Source: an uncultured Prevotella sp.
GTDB lineage: Bacteria > Bacteroidota > Bacteroidia > Bacteroidales > Bacteroidaceae
Direction: 5' to 3'
DNA length: 54,393 nt
Assembly: GCA_900314455.1 (NCBI GenBank)
Contig: OMVI01000058.1
Location: 1-54,393, forward strand
Shown here: piece after piece, positions 47,932 to 54,393 of the stretch
Numbering within the stretch: the stretch's first letter is position 1
How the letters are laid out: each line of letters opens with the position of its first letter
Made by a program: the position numbers and the translations under genes
The notes under the pieces: generated by a model
Seen by the model: only the letters and a program-made list of their open reading frames with translations
What the model was told of the DNA's origin: nothing
Database searches by the model: none

Positions 47932-47962
47932 CAAAGGTAGTGCAAAAGAATTGAAATGCAAA
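47932..47962 (-). promoter_or_regulatory. Promoter of the DUF4348-murB operon
   Basis: TTTG (47959-47962), a 19-nt spacer and TACCTTTG (47932-47939), 28 bp before the chosen ATG. Its position supports the start at 47904 over 47961. Confidence 0.8.
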
Positions 47963-48054
47963 GAAAAACAATCTTTTTAATTCCGACAGAGAATTAATAT
48001 TTAACCGTTCACACATTTTCTGCCATGTCCTTACATTTTTTCGTTGATTTGTTG

Positions 48055-48062
48055 TACCTTTG
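48055..48062 (+). promoter_or_regulatory. -7 box of pheS
   Basis: TACCTTTG, 30 bp before the ATG. No clear -33 TTTG at proper distance. Confidence 0.5.
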
Positions 48063-48092
48063 CATTTGTTTTAAATAAACAGGAATACATCT

Positions 48093-49133
48093 ATGTTGTT
48101 AGAAAAGATAGAAACGCTTCTCAATGAAGTACAGCAGGCAAAGGCAAGCAACGCTGAGGAAATTGAACAGCTGAGACTGAAATATCTTAGTAAGAAGGGC
48201 GAGGTCAACGAGCTCATGGCTGAGTTCCGCAATGTTGCGAAAGACCAGAAAAAGACTGTAGGCATAAAGATAAACGAACTCAAGAAAACCGCACAGGACA
48301 AGATTAATCAGCTTCGCGAACAACTGGAGACGCAGGAGGCTCAGAGCGACGACATCGACCTGACGCGCACTGCCTACCCTGTTGAACTGGGAACGCGCCA
48401 TCCTCTTACTATCGTCAAGAACGAAATCATCGACATCTTCAGTCGTATGGGCTTCACTTTGTTCCAGGGTCCGGAGGTTGACGACGACAAGCACGTGTTC
48501 ACAATGCTGAACTTCGCAGCCGACCACCCAGCCCGCGACATGCAGGACACTTTCTTCATTGAGCGCAGCGACCCTAACGACGTTACCAAGAACGTATTGC
48601 TTCGTAGCCATACTTCAGGCGACGAGGCTCACTATATGGAGACCCACGAGCCGCCTATCAGAGTTCTTTGCCCGGGACGCGTCTACCGCAATGAGGCTAT
48701 TTCTGCCCGTGCCCACTGCTTCTTCCATCAGGTTGAAGGCTTGTATGTCGACAAGGGTGTTGGCTTCACCGACCTTAAGCAGGTTCTTCTGACATTCGCA
48801 CGCGAGATGTTCGGACCTGACACAAAGATACGTCTTCGTCCAAGCTACTTTCCGTTCACAGAGCCAAGTGCGGAGATGGATATCTCCTGCAACATCTGCG
48901 GAGGTAAAGGCTGCGGCTTCTGCAAGCACACAGGATGGGTTGAGATACTTGGCTGCGGAATGGTAGACCCGCATGACCTCGCTGCTTGTGGCATAGACCC
49001 GGATGTCTACACTGGTTATGCCTTTGGCATGGGTGTTGAGCGCATTGCTAACCTCAAGTACCGTGTCAGCGACCTGCGTATGTTCTCGGAGAACGACACT
49101 CGCTTCCTCCGCGAGTTTGAGAGCGCTTATTAA
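48093..49133 (+). CDS. pheS: Phenylalanyl-tRNA synthetase alpha subunit
   Basis: The 346-aa class II subunit charges tRNA-Phe with PheT. It has an N-terminal coiled-coil tRNA-binding arm (1-about 90), motif 2 region HTSGDEAHYMETHEPPIRVL (about 172-190), FFHQVEGLYVDKG, and motif 3 GYAFGMGVERIANLKY. A four-cysteine segment (CNICGGKGCGFCKHTGW) is typical of many bacterial PheS. pheT is not adjacent. It is followed by a terminator. Confidence 0.97.
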   Translation: MLLEKIETLLNEVQQAKASNAEEIEQLRLKYLSKKGEVNELMAEFRNVAKDQKKTVGIKINELKKTAQDKINQLREQLETQEAQSDDIDLTRTAYPVELGTRHPLTIVKNEIIDIFSRMGFTLFQGPEVDDDKHVFTMLNFAADHPARDMQDTFFIERSDPNDVTKNVLLRSHTSGDEAHYMETHEPPIRVLCPGRVYRNEAISARAHCFFHQVEGLYVDKGVGFTDLKQVLLTFAREMFGPDTKIRLRPSYFPFTEPSAEMDISCNICGGKGCGFCKHTGWVEILGCGMVDPHDLAACGIDPDVYTGYAFGMGVERIANLKYRVSDLRMFSENDTRFLREFESAY

Positions 49134-49163
49134 TATCAACATTTATATAACAGGCACTAAGCA

Positions 49164-49193
49164 AAAGGGCATCACGTTTTCGTGGTGCCCTTT
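49164..49193 (+). terminator. Terminator of pheS
   Basis: AAAGGGCATCACG-TTTT-CGTGGTGCCCTTT: a 13-bp stem with one A-G mismatch, followed by GTCGTTT. It begins 31 bp after the stop. Confidence 0.8.
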
Positions 49194-49199
49194 GTCGTT

Positions 49200-49284
49200 T
49201 ATACGAATTTAAATAATAATTACTCAGCTTAGCAGAGCTCTCGGCATTTCTGTAGAGTTCATCATTTATAGTTATTGTACTCAT
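49200..49284 (-). pseudogene. Remnant of an antitoxin-like gene (5' end only)
   Basis: An ATG at 49284 opens MSTITINDELYRNAESSAKL, which resembles the start of Bacteroidetes ribbon-helix-helix or similar small antitoxins (a short beta strand then a helix of 'LYxxAExxAKxxN' style). After about 24 codons the similarity stops and the frame runs through the pheS terminator and antisense into pheS. A consensus promoter lies just upstream. I read this as the truncated 5' end of a lost gene, perhaps once with a toxin partner. The family match rests on one short segment. Confidence 0.4.
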
Positions 49285-49309
49285 ATTTATTTCTACTTTT
49301 TAACTGAGC

Positions 49310-49341
49310 AAATTTAGTGTTTTATTTTGAGGGAGACAAAT
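49310..49341 (-). promoter_or_regulatory. Intact promoter of the antitoxin-like remnant
   Basis: TTTG (49338-49341), a 20-nt spacer and TAAATTTG (49310-49317), 26 bp before the ATG at 49284. Transcripts would be antisense to the 3' end of pheS. From here to the helicase stop at 49471 nothing else is recognised. Confidence 0.7.
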
Positions 49342-49470
49342 TTTGATGTTATTCATTTAGTACCCCTTTCTCTTTGGTTGAGACTGAGGCATGCGACAAG
49401 GACGTAGAAGATGACGACGTAATCTTCGGATTTAGCCTTTAGACATTTGCAGCGAATCAAGGTGGAAAAA

Positions 49471-52197
49471 TCAGTGAAAGAAACTCATGATGTTGTTCAT
49501 AAACGGAGTCAACTCCCGCCGGTGATGTCCACCATACCTGTCGACCTGCTCTGAAGCGAAAGTCACGAACAGCCTTTCCTGGGCTCGTGAAATAGCGACA
49601 TAGAACTTCCTCGCATCCTCATCGTCCTGCCTCTTCGACTTGTTGTAATAGTTCGGATACCTGCCGTTTGCTGCATCAAAGACTATAACGTTCTCAAATT
49701 CAAGTCCTTTCGCCTTGTGTACCGTCGAGACATATACCTTCTCATGCACGCTCTTCGAGTTGCAGAAGTCGGCTTCCTTAAGGGTATTAAGGTCAATAAG
49801 GTATCTCGACAACTCATCTACAAGTGGTCTGTGACGGAATTCATCCTCCAAAGTATCGCCGGAGACATAGGAAAGGAAATCATCATACTTACTTATCTTA
49901 CCAATAAACTGACCATCCATGAGATACTTGTACACATACTTCAACTCGGCAAGCAATGGTGGAGCAGCAGTGGTTACTGGTTTATAAAGCTCATCACGTG
50001 TATGACTGTAGAGCTCTGAGTAGTTCTGCTTCAGCTTTAAGGCGAAAGGCACTACCTTAGGATGACTCACGAAGGCCAATTGTTGTTCAGACTTGCCAAC
50101 TGCCTTTTGATAACAGTAGCTAAGCAAACTAACAGTTGCGGCTGTATCGTCAATAGCCTGATGCGAGTTCTTGCCTTCCAGGTGAAACAGTTTCAACAGT
50201 GATTCCAGCTTATAGTTGCTCAATCCGGGCATAAGGAGATGCGACAGTTTCAACGTATCGAAGGTTTTATTCCTCCTTTTACGAATACTTTCACCGAGAT
50301 AGCGTTTCGTATTGTTGTCCAATATGTTATAATCATACGTGACATTATGCCCAACTATCGGCAAATCACCGATGAAGTCAAGGAACATTGTTAGTGCTTC
50401 GTCATGCGGAAGAAGTAATCCTTGCTTCTTCTTTTCGCTCATTATGGTGTACATAGGGTTGTCCTTGTCGCCCAACTTTTCAGGAATGTCCTTCGATGTC
50501 TCAATGTACAGGTCGAGAGGTTCGCCCACCTGTCGGCCATTGCTGACCCGTATAGCGGAAATCTCAATAATATCGTCGGAGAACACGTCCAGCCCGGTAG
50601 TCTCAGTGTCGAACACCACCATGTCGCCGCGCTCATATTCAGACTTGAAGTCAAGGACATACGAACTCTTGTCGTACTCTATGAAATCGGCAGGGGTAAG
50701 CGACAGTTGGCGGAGTTTATGCATGAAGCGGCGCGAAAGGGAATTGGTCGGGAACACTTTCATGCCTTTCAGTACCCTCGCCCAGCATATAAGGTTCTGT
50801 TCATTGTTGACTACATTGAAGTGAGCGAGTATCAACTTCATCTCACTTGTCGAGAACAAGTCACGCCCGGAGACCTTGAAGTGACTCAGTTTGTTGTCTG
50901 TCATCACCTCACTTATCTTGTCGGCATCGCGGTTAGAGCTGACAATGACTGCCGTTCGCTCATCCGGGTATTTCCTGTGTAAACCAGCAGCAAGGTCCGA
51001 GGCAGCCTTCGCCTCTTCGTCAATAGTCGTTGTCGTCACAATCCGCAGATTATCAGAATTGCCATTTTCCTTTCTGTCGGTAACAGGCAACAAGTCGGGA
51101 GCTATCTTCAATGTCTTTTCAGCGTATGTATTGAAGACATCAAGCAGATAACTTGGCGAGCGATGGTTCTTCGTCAGATGGTGGATATGGCCCTTGCAGC
51201 GCATCCGCAGTTCCATCAGCGTCTCCATCTTGGCGCCCATGAAGGAGTATATCGCCTGCTGCTCGTCGCCCAAATACATTACGGTGAAGCCCTCATCAGC
51301 TGTCAGCAAGTCGATAATTGCCAGTTGCATACGGTTCAAGTCCTGCACCTCATCGACTTGAATCCAAGGATAATATTTGAACTCGCGTTCCTCCGCAGAT
51401 TTCGCCTTGTCAACTTTGTAGGCATCATAGGTCAATAGCAGCAAATCTTCGAAGTCGACCATATCATGCTCTTTCTTGTACGTTTCGAACATTCTGGCAT
51501 AGTACATCTTCAAAGCCAAATCGCGTATAAACTTCGAGTTGTCACGCGAAAGGTGCGGAGCGAAGGAGTCGGAGATATAGTCATCGGCATGATGGTATAT
51601 GTCGAGCATCGCCTTGGTATTGAAATCTATCTTCTGCAAACGGCATATCTCCTTCAGTCCCTGCCGGTTGTCCTCGGTGAAAGCCTCGGGATGGAGGTAG
51701 ACGGCAATGGGATGCCCATGCTCTATTTGATACATGAGATGGGAGAAGAATATTATTTCCTGATAGACTTTGTAGCGGTTGAAATTCCCCATCACATGTT
51801 CGTCATCCTCATGCATATAGTCGGCAATTATACTAACCGACTCCTCATCATCGATGATTGACGTGTCGGCACTGACCTGTTCCGATTCGAAGAGAAACTG
51901 CGAGCAGTACCGATGGACATTTCCCACTTGAAGATTGCTTACCGTCTCGTCATCTATACGCTGATAGATACGGTTCAGCATTTCACGCGAGGCTCGGTTG
52001 GTGAATGTCAGACAGAGCATATCGTCATAGCTGACACCTCGTGAATGGGCATGGCATATACGTTCCGCCAGAGTGTGGGTCTTGCCGCATCCCGGCGGGG
52101 CAAGCACAAGATGATAACCGCCATTGGCTGTCACCACCATCTTTTGACTTTCGTCAAGTTTTGAGAAATTCTCTGCCTCACTGTTCATATCATTCAT
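49471..52197 (-). CDS. UvrD-like helicase with embedded DEDDh 3'-5' exonuclease
   Basis: The 908-aa protein combines two DNA enzymes. Helicase motifs: Walker A APPGCGKTH (33-41), FTNRAS (65-70), VDEVQD (281-286), GDEQQAIYSFMGA (310-322), NHRS (344-347), then motif V STVHKAKGLEFENV (824-837) and motif VI FYVAISRAQERL (865-876). Between motifs IV and V lies a DnaQ-type exonuclease (about 525-700): VVFDTETTGLD (Asp530, Glu532), GHNVTYDYNILD (Asp622) and SHQAIDDTAAT (His679, Asp684), a full DEDDh set. It probably unwinds and trims DNA in repair. It is transcribed alone, divergent from azlC, with a -7 box TAACTTTG at 52230-52237. Confidence 0.9.
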   Translation of the reverse strand: MNDMNSEAENFSKLDESQKMVVTANGGYHLVLAPPGCGKTHTLAERICHAHSRGVSYDDMLCLTFTNRASREMLNRIYQRIDDETVSNLQVGNVHRYCSQFLFESEQVSADTSIIDDEESVSIIADYMHEDDEHVMGNFNRYKVYQEIIFFSHLMYQIEHGHPIAVYLHPEAFTEDNRQGLKEICRLQKIDFNTKAMLDIYHHADDYISDSFAPHLSRDNSKFIRDLALKMYYARMFETYKKEHDMVDFEDLLLLTYDAYKVDKAKSAEEREFKYYPWIQVDEVQDLNRMQLAIIDLLTADEGFTVMYLGDEQQAIYSFMGAKMETLMELRMRCKGHIHHLTKNHRSPSYLLDVFNTYAEKTLKIAPDLLPVTDRKENGNSDNLRIVTTTTIDEEAKAASDLAAGLHRKYPDERTAVIVSSNRDADKISEVMTDNKLSHFKVSGRDLFSTSEMKLILAHFNVVNNEQNLICWARVLKGMKVFPTNSLSRRFMHKLRQLSLTPADFIEYDKSSYVLDFKSEYERGDMVVFDTETTGLDVFSDDIIEISAIRVSNGRQVGEPLDLYIETSKDIPEKLGDKDNPMYTIMSEKKKQGLLLPHDEALTMFLDFIGDLPIVGHNVTYDYNILDNNTKRYLGESIRKRRNKTFDTLKLSHLLMPGLSNYKLESLLKLFHLEGKNSHQAIDDTAATVSLLSYCYQKAVGKSEQQLAFVSHPKVVPFALKLKQNYSELYSHTRDELYKPVTTAAPPLLAELKYVYKYLMDGQFIGKISKYDDFLSYVSGDTLEDEFRHRPLVDELSRYLIDLNTLKEADFCNSKSVHEKVYVSTVHKAKGLEFENVIVFDAANGRYPNYYNKSKRQDDEDARKFYVAISRAQERLFVTFASEQVDRYGGHHRRELTPFMNNIMSFFH

Positions 52198-52254
52198 AAG
52201 CGTGGTATATCAAGGTTAGATGGTAAATGCAAAGTTAATAAAATGTCAGCAAAA

Positions 52255-52286
52255 GTTGAAATATAGTTGAACTTTTATTACCTTTG
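52255..52286 (+). promoter_or_regulatory. Promoter of azlC
   Basis: GTTG (TTG at 52256-52258), a 20-nt spacer and TACCTTTG (52279-52286), 21 bp before the ATG. Confidence 0.65.
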
Positions 52287-52307
52287 CTTCTGATATTTTG
52301 ACATTGG

Positions 52308-53075
52308 ATGAACAAATTGACGACAACAGCAACACGAACAACCAATAAAATGTGGAAGAAAGCCTTGAAGGCGGCTTTCCCCTACACAATTCCCATTTTT
52401 GCAGGTTTCTGGTTTCTCGGACTGACATACGGAATACTGATGAACGTTTCGGGGTTCTCCTTCGTGTGGCCGATGCTTATGGCGATGGTCATCTTCAGCG
52501 GCAGTGTTGAGTTTGTTGCCGTCAAACTGCTCCTATCTCCGTTTCATCCGCTTCAGGCATTTATCATGGCGTTCATGATATGCGCGCGTCACCTTTTCTA
52601 CAGTATCTCCATGCTAGACCGCTTCAAGCACACCGGATGGAAGAAACCTTTCCTTATATACTTCATGTGCGATGAGACTTTCTCCATAAACTATACGGCA
52701 AAGATTCCCGACGACGTCGACAAGGGATGGTTCATGTTGTGGATATCGCTGCTCGACTTCAGCTATTGGGTCACTGGAGCAACGCTTGGAGGTATCTTCG
52801 GCAACCTGAGAAGTTTTTCTACCAAAGGTCTTGACTTCGTGATGACATCAATGTTCGTGGTAATTTTCGTCGAACAATGGCTAAAAGATAAAAATCACAC
52901 AAGTGCTTTACTGGGCATTGTGCTTTCAGTCGTGAGTCTGTTGATATTCGGTCCGGAGAATTTCGTCATTCCTTCTATGATACTTATGCTGTTGGCTCTC
53001 ACTTTATTACGTCCACGGCTTGAACAAATAAATGAACGGAATATCACTGATGACAAGAAAGGAGGTAAGGCATGA
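52308..53075 (+). CDS. azlC: AzlC-family branched-chain amino acid exporter, large subunit
   Basis: The 255-aa inner-membrane protein has about seven helices and AzlC motifs: [33 protein letters not shown] and [16 protein letters not shown]. AzlC and AzlD together export branched-chain amino acids or analogues. The last bases overlap the azlD start (ATGA, 53072-53075), so the two are coupled. The partner is frameshifted here. Confidence 0.92.
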   Translation: MNKLTTTATRTTNKMWKKALKAAFPYTIPIFAGFWFLGLTYGILMNVSGFSFVWPMLMAMVIFSGSVEFVAVKLLLSPFHPLQAFIMAFMICARHLFYSISMLDRFKHTGWKKPFLIYFMCDETFSINYTAKIPDDVDKGWFMLWISLLDFSYWVTGATLGGIFGNLRSFSTKGLDFVMTSMFVVIFVEQWLKDKNHTSALLGIVLSVVSLLIFGPENFVIPSMILMLLALTLLRPRLEQINERNITDDKKGGKA

Positions 53076-53397
53076 CGCTTACTCAGCAAATCATTACCAT
53101 AGCAGTTATGTCCCTTGCGGTTATCCTTTCACGCTTTCTGCCGTTCATATTCTTCCAGGGACGCAAGACGCCAAAGTATGTCCAGTACTTAGGTACAGTG
53201 CTGCCAGCTGGTGTCTTCGGGCTTCTCGTCGTCTATTGCCTTAAGAATGTCAGCATCGTAAAAGTCCGCACGGATTGCCGGAGCTGACAGGCATTATCGT
53301 GACAACGGTGCTCCACGTATGGAAACGGCAGATGCTGTTGTCCATCGCCGGTGGAACAATCACGTATATGGTGCTTGTTCAGACTGTATTTGCATAA
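53072..53397 (+). pseudogene. azlD: azlD-like exporter subunit with a single-base frameshift
   Basis: From the ATG at 53072 the frame gives [20 protein letters not shown] and continues through LKNVSIVK, then leaves the family and stops at 53285. In another frame from 53266 the rest is intact: [19 protein letters not shown] and [13 protein letters not shown], ending at 53397. Adding one A to the AAAA run at 53260-53263 would restore [10 protein letters not shown], the normal AzlD sequence of about 108 aa. So one base was lost in a homopolymer, either truly (phase variation or decay) or as a sequencing error. No other damage is seen, which favours a recent or false event. Confidence 0.85.
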
Positions 53398-53400
53398 TAA

Positions 53401-53432
53401 TTGTCTGTGATTTGCGTTATAATCATAGACAA
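53401..53432 (+). promoter_or_regulatory. Hairpin after azlD
   Basis: TTGTCTGTGATT (53401-53412) pairs with AATCATAGACAA (53421-53432), with one G-U pair and an 8-nt loop. There is no clear T tail, so it may be a weak terminator, an mRNA end-protecting structure or an operator for the next gene. Confidence 0.4.
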
Positions 53433-53461
53433 TAACTTATCTATCATCTTAACTAATCACA

Positions 53462-53923
53462 ATGAAAAATATACTCGGAAAAATATTACTTGCACTTGGA
53501 ATACTTATTATCGGCTCATGCGGCACTACCAGCGGCAACTTTGAGGGCATCAATCCGGACCATATAACAGGAGAGCAGCTTCAGCGGACGGGGCAGTCTT
53601 CTGTCTTGGGAGCATTGCAAGGCCTTGTTCCCGGACTTAATGTTGTGCGCTCAGGACGAAACGACTATGACGCTACCATTCGTGGTATAGACAGCATGAT
53701 GTCGCCCACCACCCCACTTTACATAATCGACGGTGTAATAGTTGATAGCTTCGACTCGCTGAATATTTATGATGTCGACTATGTTGACGTTATGAAAGAC
53801 GCAAGCATATACGGCTCGCGGGGAGCCAACGGCGCTATATATGTTCACACGAAACGTGGTCCGGCAAAGGATAAGAAAGGCGGCGTCAGCGTGGAATATA
53901 ATTTCGGGACTACAATAAAATAA
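53462..53923 (+). CDS. Stand-alone TonB-receptor plug-domain lipoprotein
   Basis: The 153-aa product has a lipoprotein signal (ILIIGSC, Cys20). The mature part (about 45-135) matches the plug of SusC-type TonB-dependent receptors: VLGALQGLVPGLNVV, PLYIIDGVIVD, and DVMKDASIYGSRGANGAIYV. No beta-barrel follows; the ORF stops 18 residues after the plug. It might be a separate surface or periplasmic plug-like protein, or the relic of a receptor, but the proper stop, signal and lipobox argue for a real gene. No susD or receptor gene is adjacent. Confidence 0.8.
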   Translation: MKNILGKILLALGILIIGSCGTTSGNFEGINPDHITGEQLQRTGQSSVLGALQGLVPGLNVVRSGRNDYDATIRGIDSMMSPTTPLYIIDGVIVDSFDSLNIYDVDYVDVMKDASIYGSRGANGAIYVHTKRGPAKDKKGGVSVEYNFGTTIK

Positions 53924-53955
53924 CGATTGGGTACCCACTAACACACTAACAGTTA

Positions 53956-53985
53956 TGCCATCCACTGCAGGGGCGTCCCTTGTGG
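53956..53985. repeat. Copy of the dispersed palindromic element
   Basis: TATGCCAT then CCACTGCAGGGGCG..CCCTTGTGG (53962-53985), identical over 24 bp to arm A at 5323-5346. The text after it (TGGAAGTTT) recalls the copy at 25740. Confidence 0.7.
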
Positions 53986-54266
53986 TGGAAGTTTGGTGGC
54001 TGATTGGACATAGTGGACAACCTTATTATTTCGCCTACAGATGTAAATATATTTCAAAGGACAATCTTGCTGTATGCATCCATGTAATTCACTGATTATC
54101 AATGCCGTCAGAAAAGGGCATCTTTTGACTTGCAAAAGGTCAACTTTCGGACTGAAAGAGGTAAGGTTTTAGAACGCAAAAGATGACCTTTCGCAACCTT
54201 AAAGCTCAGCTTCCGTAAAGCTGTAAATAATTTTCTCGGAAACAAACATTCATGTACACAAATAAA
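53986..54266. other. Gene-free DNA with AAAGGT/CTTT-type repeat blocks
   Basis: No gene is seen. Between about 54110 and 54210 the blocks GGGCATCTTTTGACTTGC, GCAAAAGGTCAACTTTCGG and GCAAAAGATGACCTTTCGC recur as near copies of one another, about 20-30 bp apart and partly palindromic. The same style occurs at 5060-5220 and 24740-24900. Confidence 0.5.
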
Positions 54267-54309
54267 AAACGCATTAAAACGAAATCTTATTTCCATTTTA
54301 ATGCGTTTT
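54267..54309 (-). terminator. Terminator of tRNA-Lys
   Basis: AAAACGCATTAAAA (54267-54280) pairs with TTTTATGCGTTTT with one bulged base; the minus strand continues TTTTTTATTT. It lies downstream of the tRNA in its direction. Confidence 0.65.
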
Positions 54310-54342
54310 ATTACCCTTTATTACAAGGATGAAACCTAATTG

Positions 54343-54393
54343 TGCGCCCTTAGGGACTCGAACCCTAGACCCACTGATTAAGAGTCAGTTGCT
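54343..54393 (-). tRNA. tRNA-Lys (anticodon CTT), 3' part
   Basis: The window edge cuts the 5' end. Visible on the minus strand are the anticodon arm ACTGA-CTCTTAA-TCAGT with anticodon CTT, a short variable loop, the TpsiC arm GGGTTCGAGTCCC and the acceptor strand GGGCGC with discriminator A. CCA is not encoded. Confidence 0.88.

Overview
The window is chromosomal DNA from a Bacteroidota bacterium, most likely Prevotellaceae. The evidence is the recurring Bacteroidetes promoter form (TTTG, about 19-21 nt, then TAnnTTTG), very few Shine-Dalgarno sites, many 'AQ'-ending signal peptides and SxC lipoboxes, two secreted proteins with Prevotella-style type IX secretion tails, and family-typical genes (DUF4270, DUF4348, a SusC-type plug domain, a half-length glycogen synthase). 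Species cannot be fixed from the sequence alone.

Layout. 1-1.1 kb: the start of a restriction/methylation subunit M gene (minus, cut by the window edge) and a small secreted-like peptide gene. 1.1-3.2 kb: REP-like palindromes and a large secreted type IX cargo protein. 3.5-4.9 kb: an SDR oxidoreductase and acyl-ACP thioesterase pair. 4.9-5.6 kb: gene-free DNA with a 35-bp inverted repeat. 5.7-11.4 kb: a galactose operon (galM, MFS sugar transporter, galK) carrying a 2013-bp direct tandem duplication that creates an extra in-frame galK/transporter hybrid ORF. 11.6-22.1 kb (minus): folC, dnaJ, grpE, then an apparent operon of proS, a secreted protein, kdsA, kdsD, a phospholipase D-like protein and an ABC-F ATPase. 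22.3-24.7 kb: a secreted pectinesterase. 25-29.4 kb: an MBL hydrolase and a TetR-SGNH-MBOAT operon that looks like an extracytoplasmic O-acylation system. 29.6-32.1 kb: malic enzyme, then an isolated promoter-terminator pair that probably encodes a small RNA. 32.1-37.2 kb: clpC, a 44-aa ORF, a DUF4270 lipoprotein and a glycogen synthase N-domain protein, divergent from panC-panD. 38.7 kb: tRNA-Tyr. 39-49 kb: a Crp-type regulator, lepA, small lipoproteins, the SPOR-ruvX-def-TPR operon, a YtxH/holin-like membrane operon, an MBL-murB-DUF4348 operon and pheS. 49.2-54.4 kb: a decayed antitoxin-like remnant behind an intact promoter, a UvrD-type helicase with an exonuclease domain inside it, azlC with a frameshifted azlD, a plug-domain lipoprotein, another copy of the dispersed palindrome, and the 3' part of tRNA-Lys.

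Most of the window is ordinary core genome: translation (proS, pheS, lepA, def), protein folding (dnaJ, grpE, clpC), cell envelope (kdsA, kdsD, murB) and cofactors (folC, panC, panD). The unusual parts are the galactose-locus duplication, the candidate small RNA, the helicase-exonuclease nesting, the asymmetric ABC-F protein and the family of dispersed palindromes. I saw no prophage, integrase, transposase or CRISPR array.
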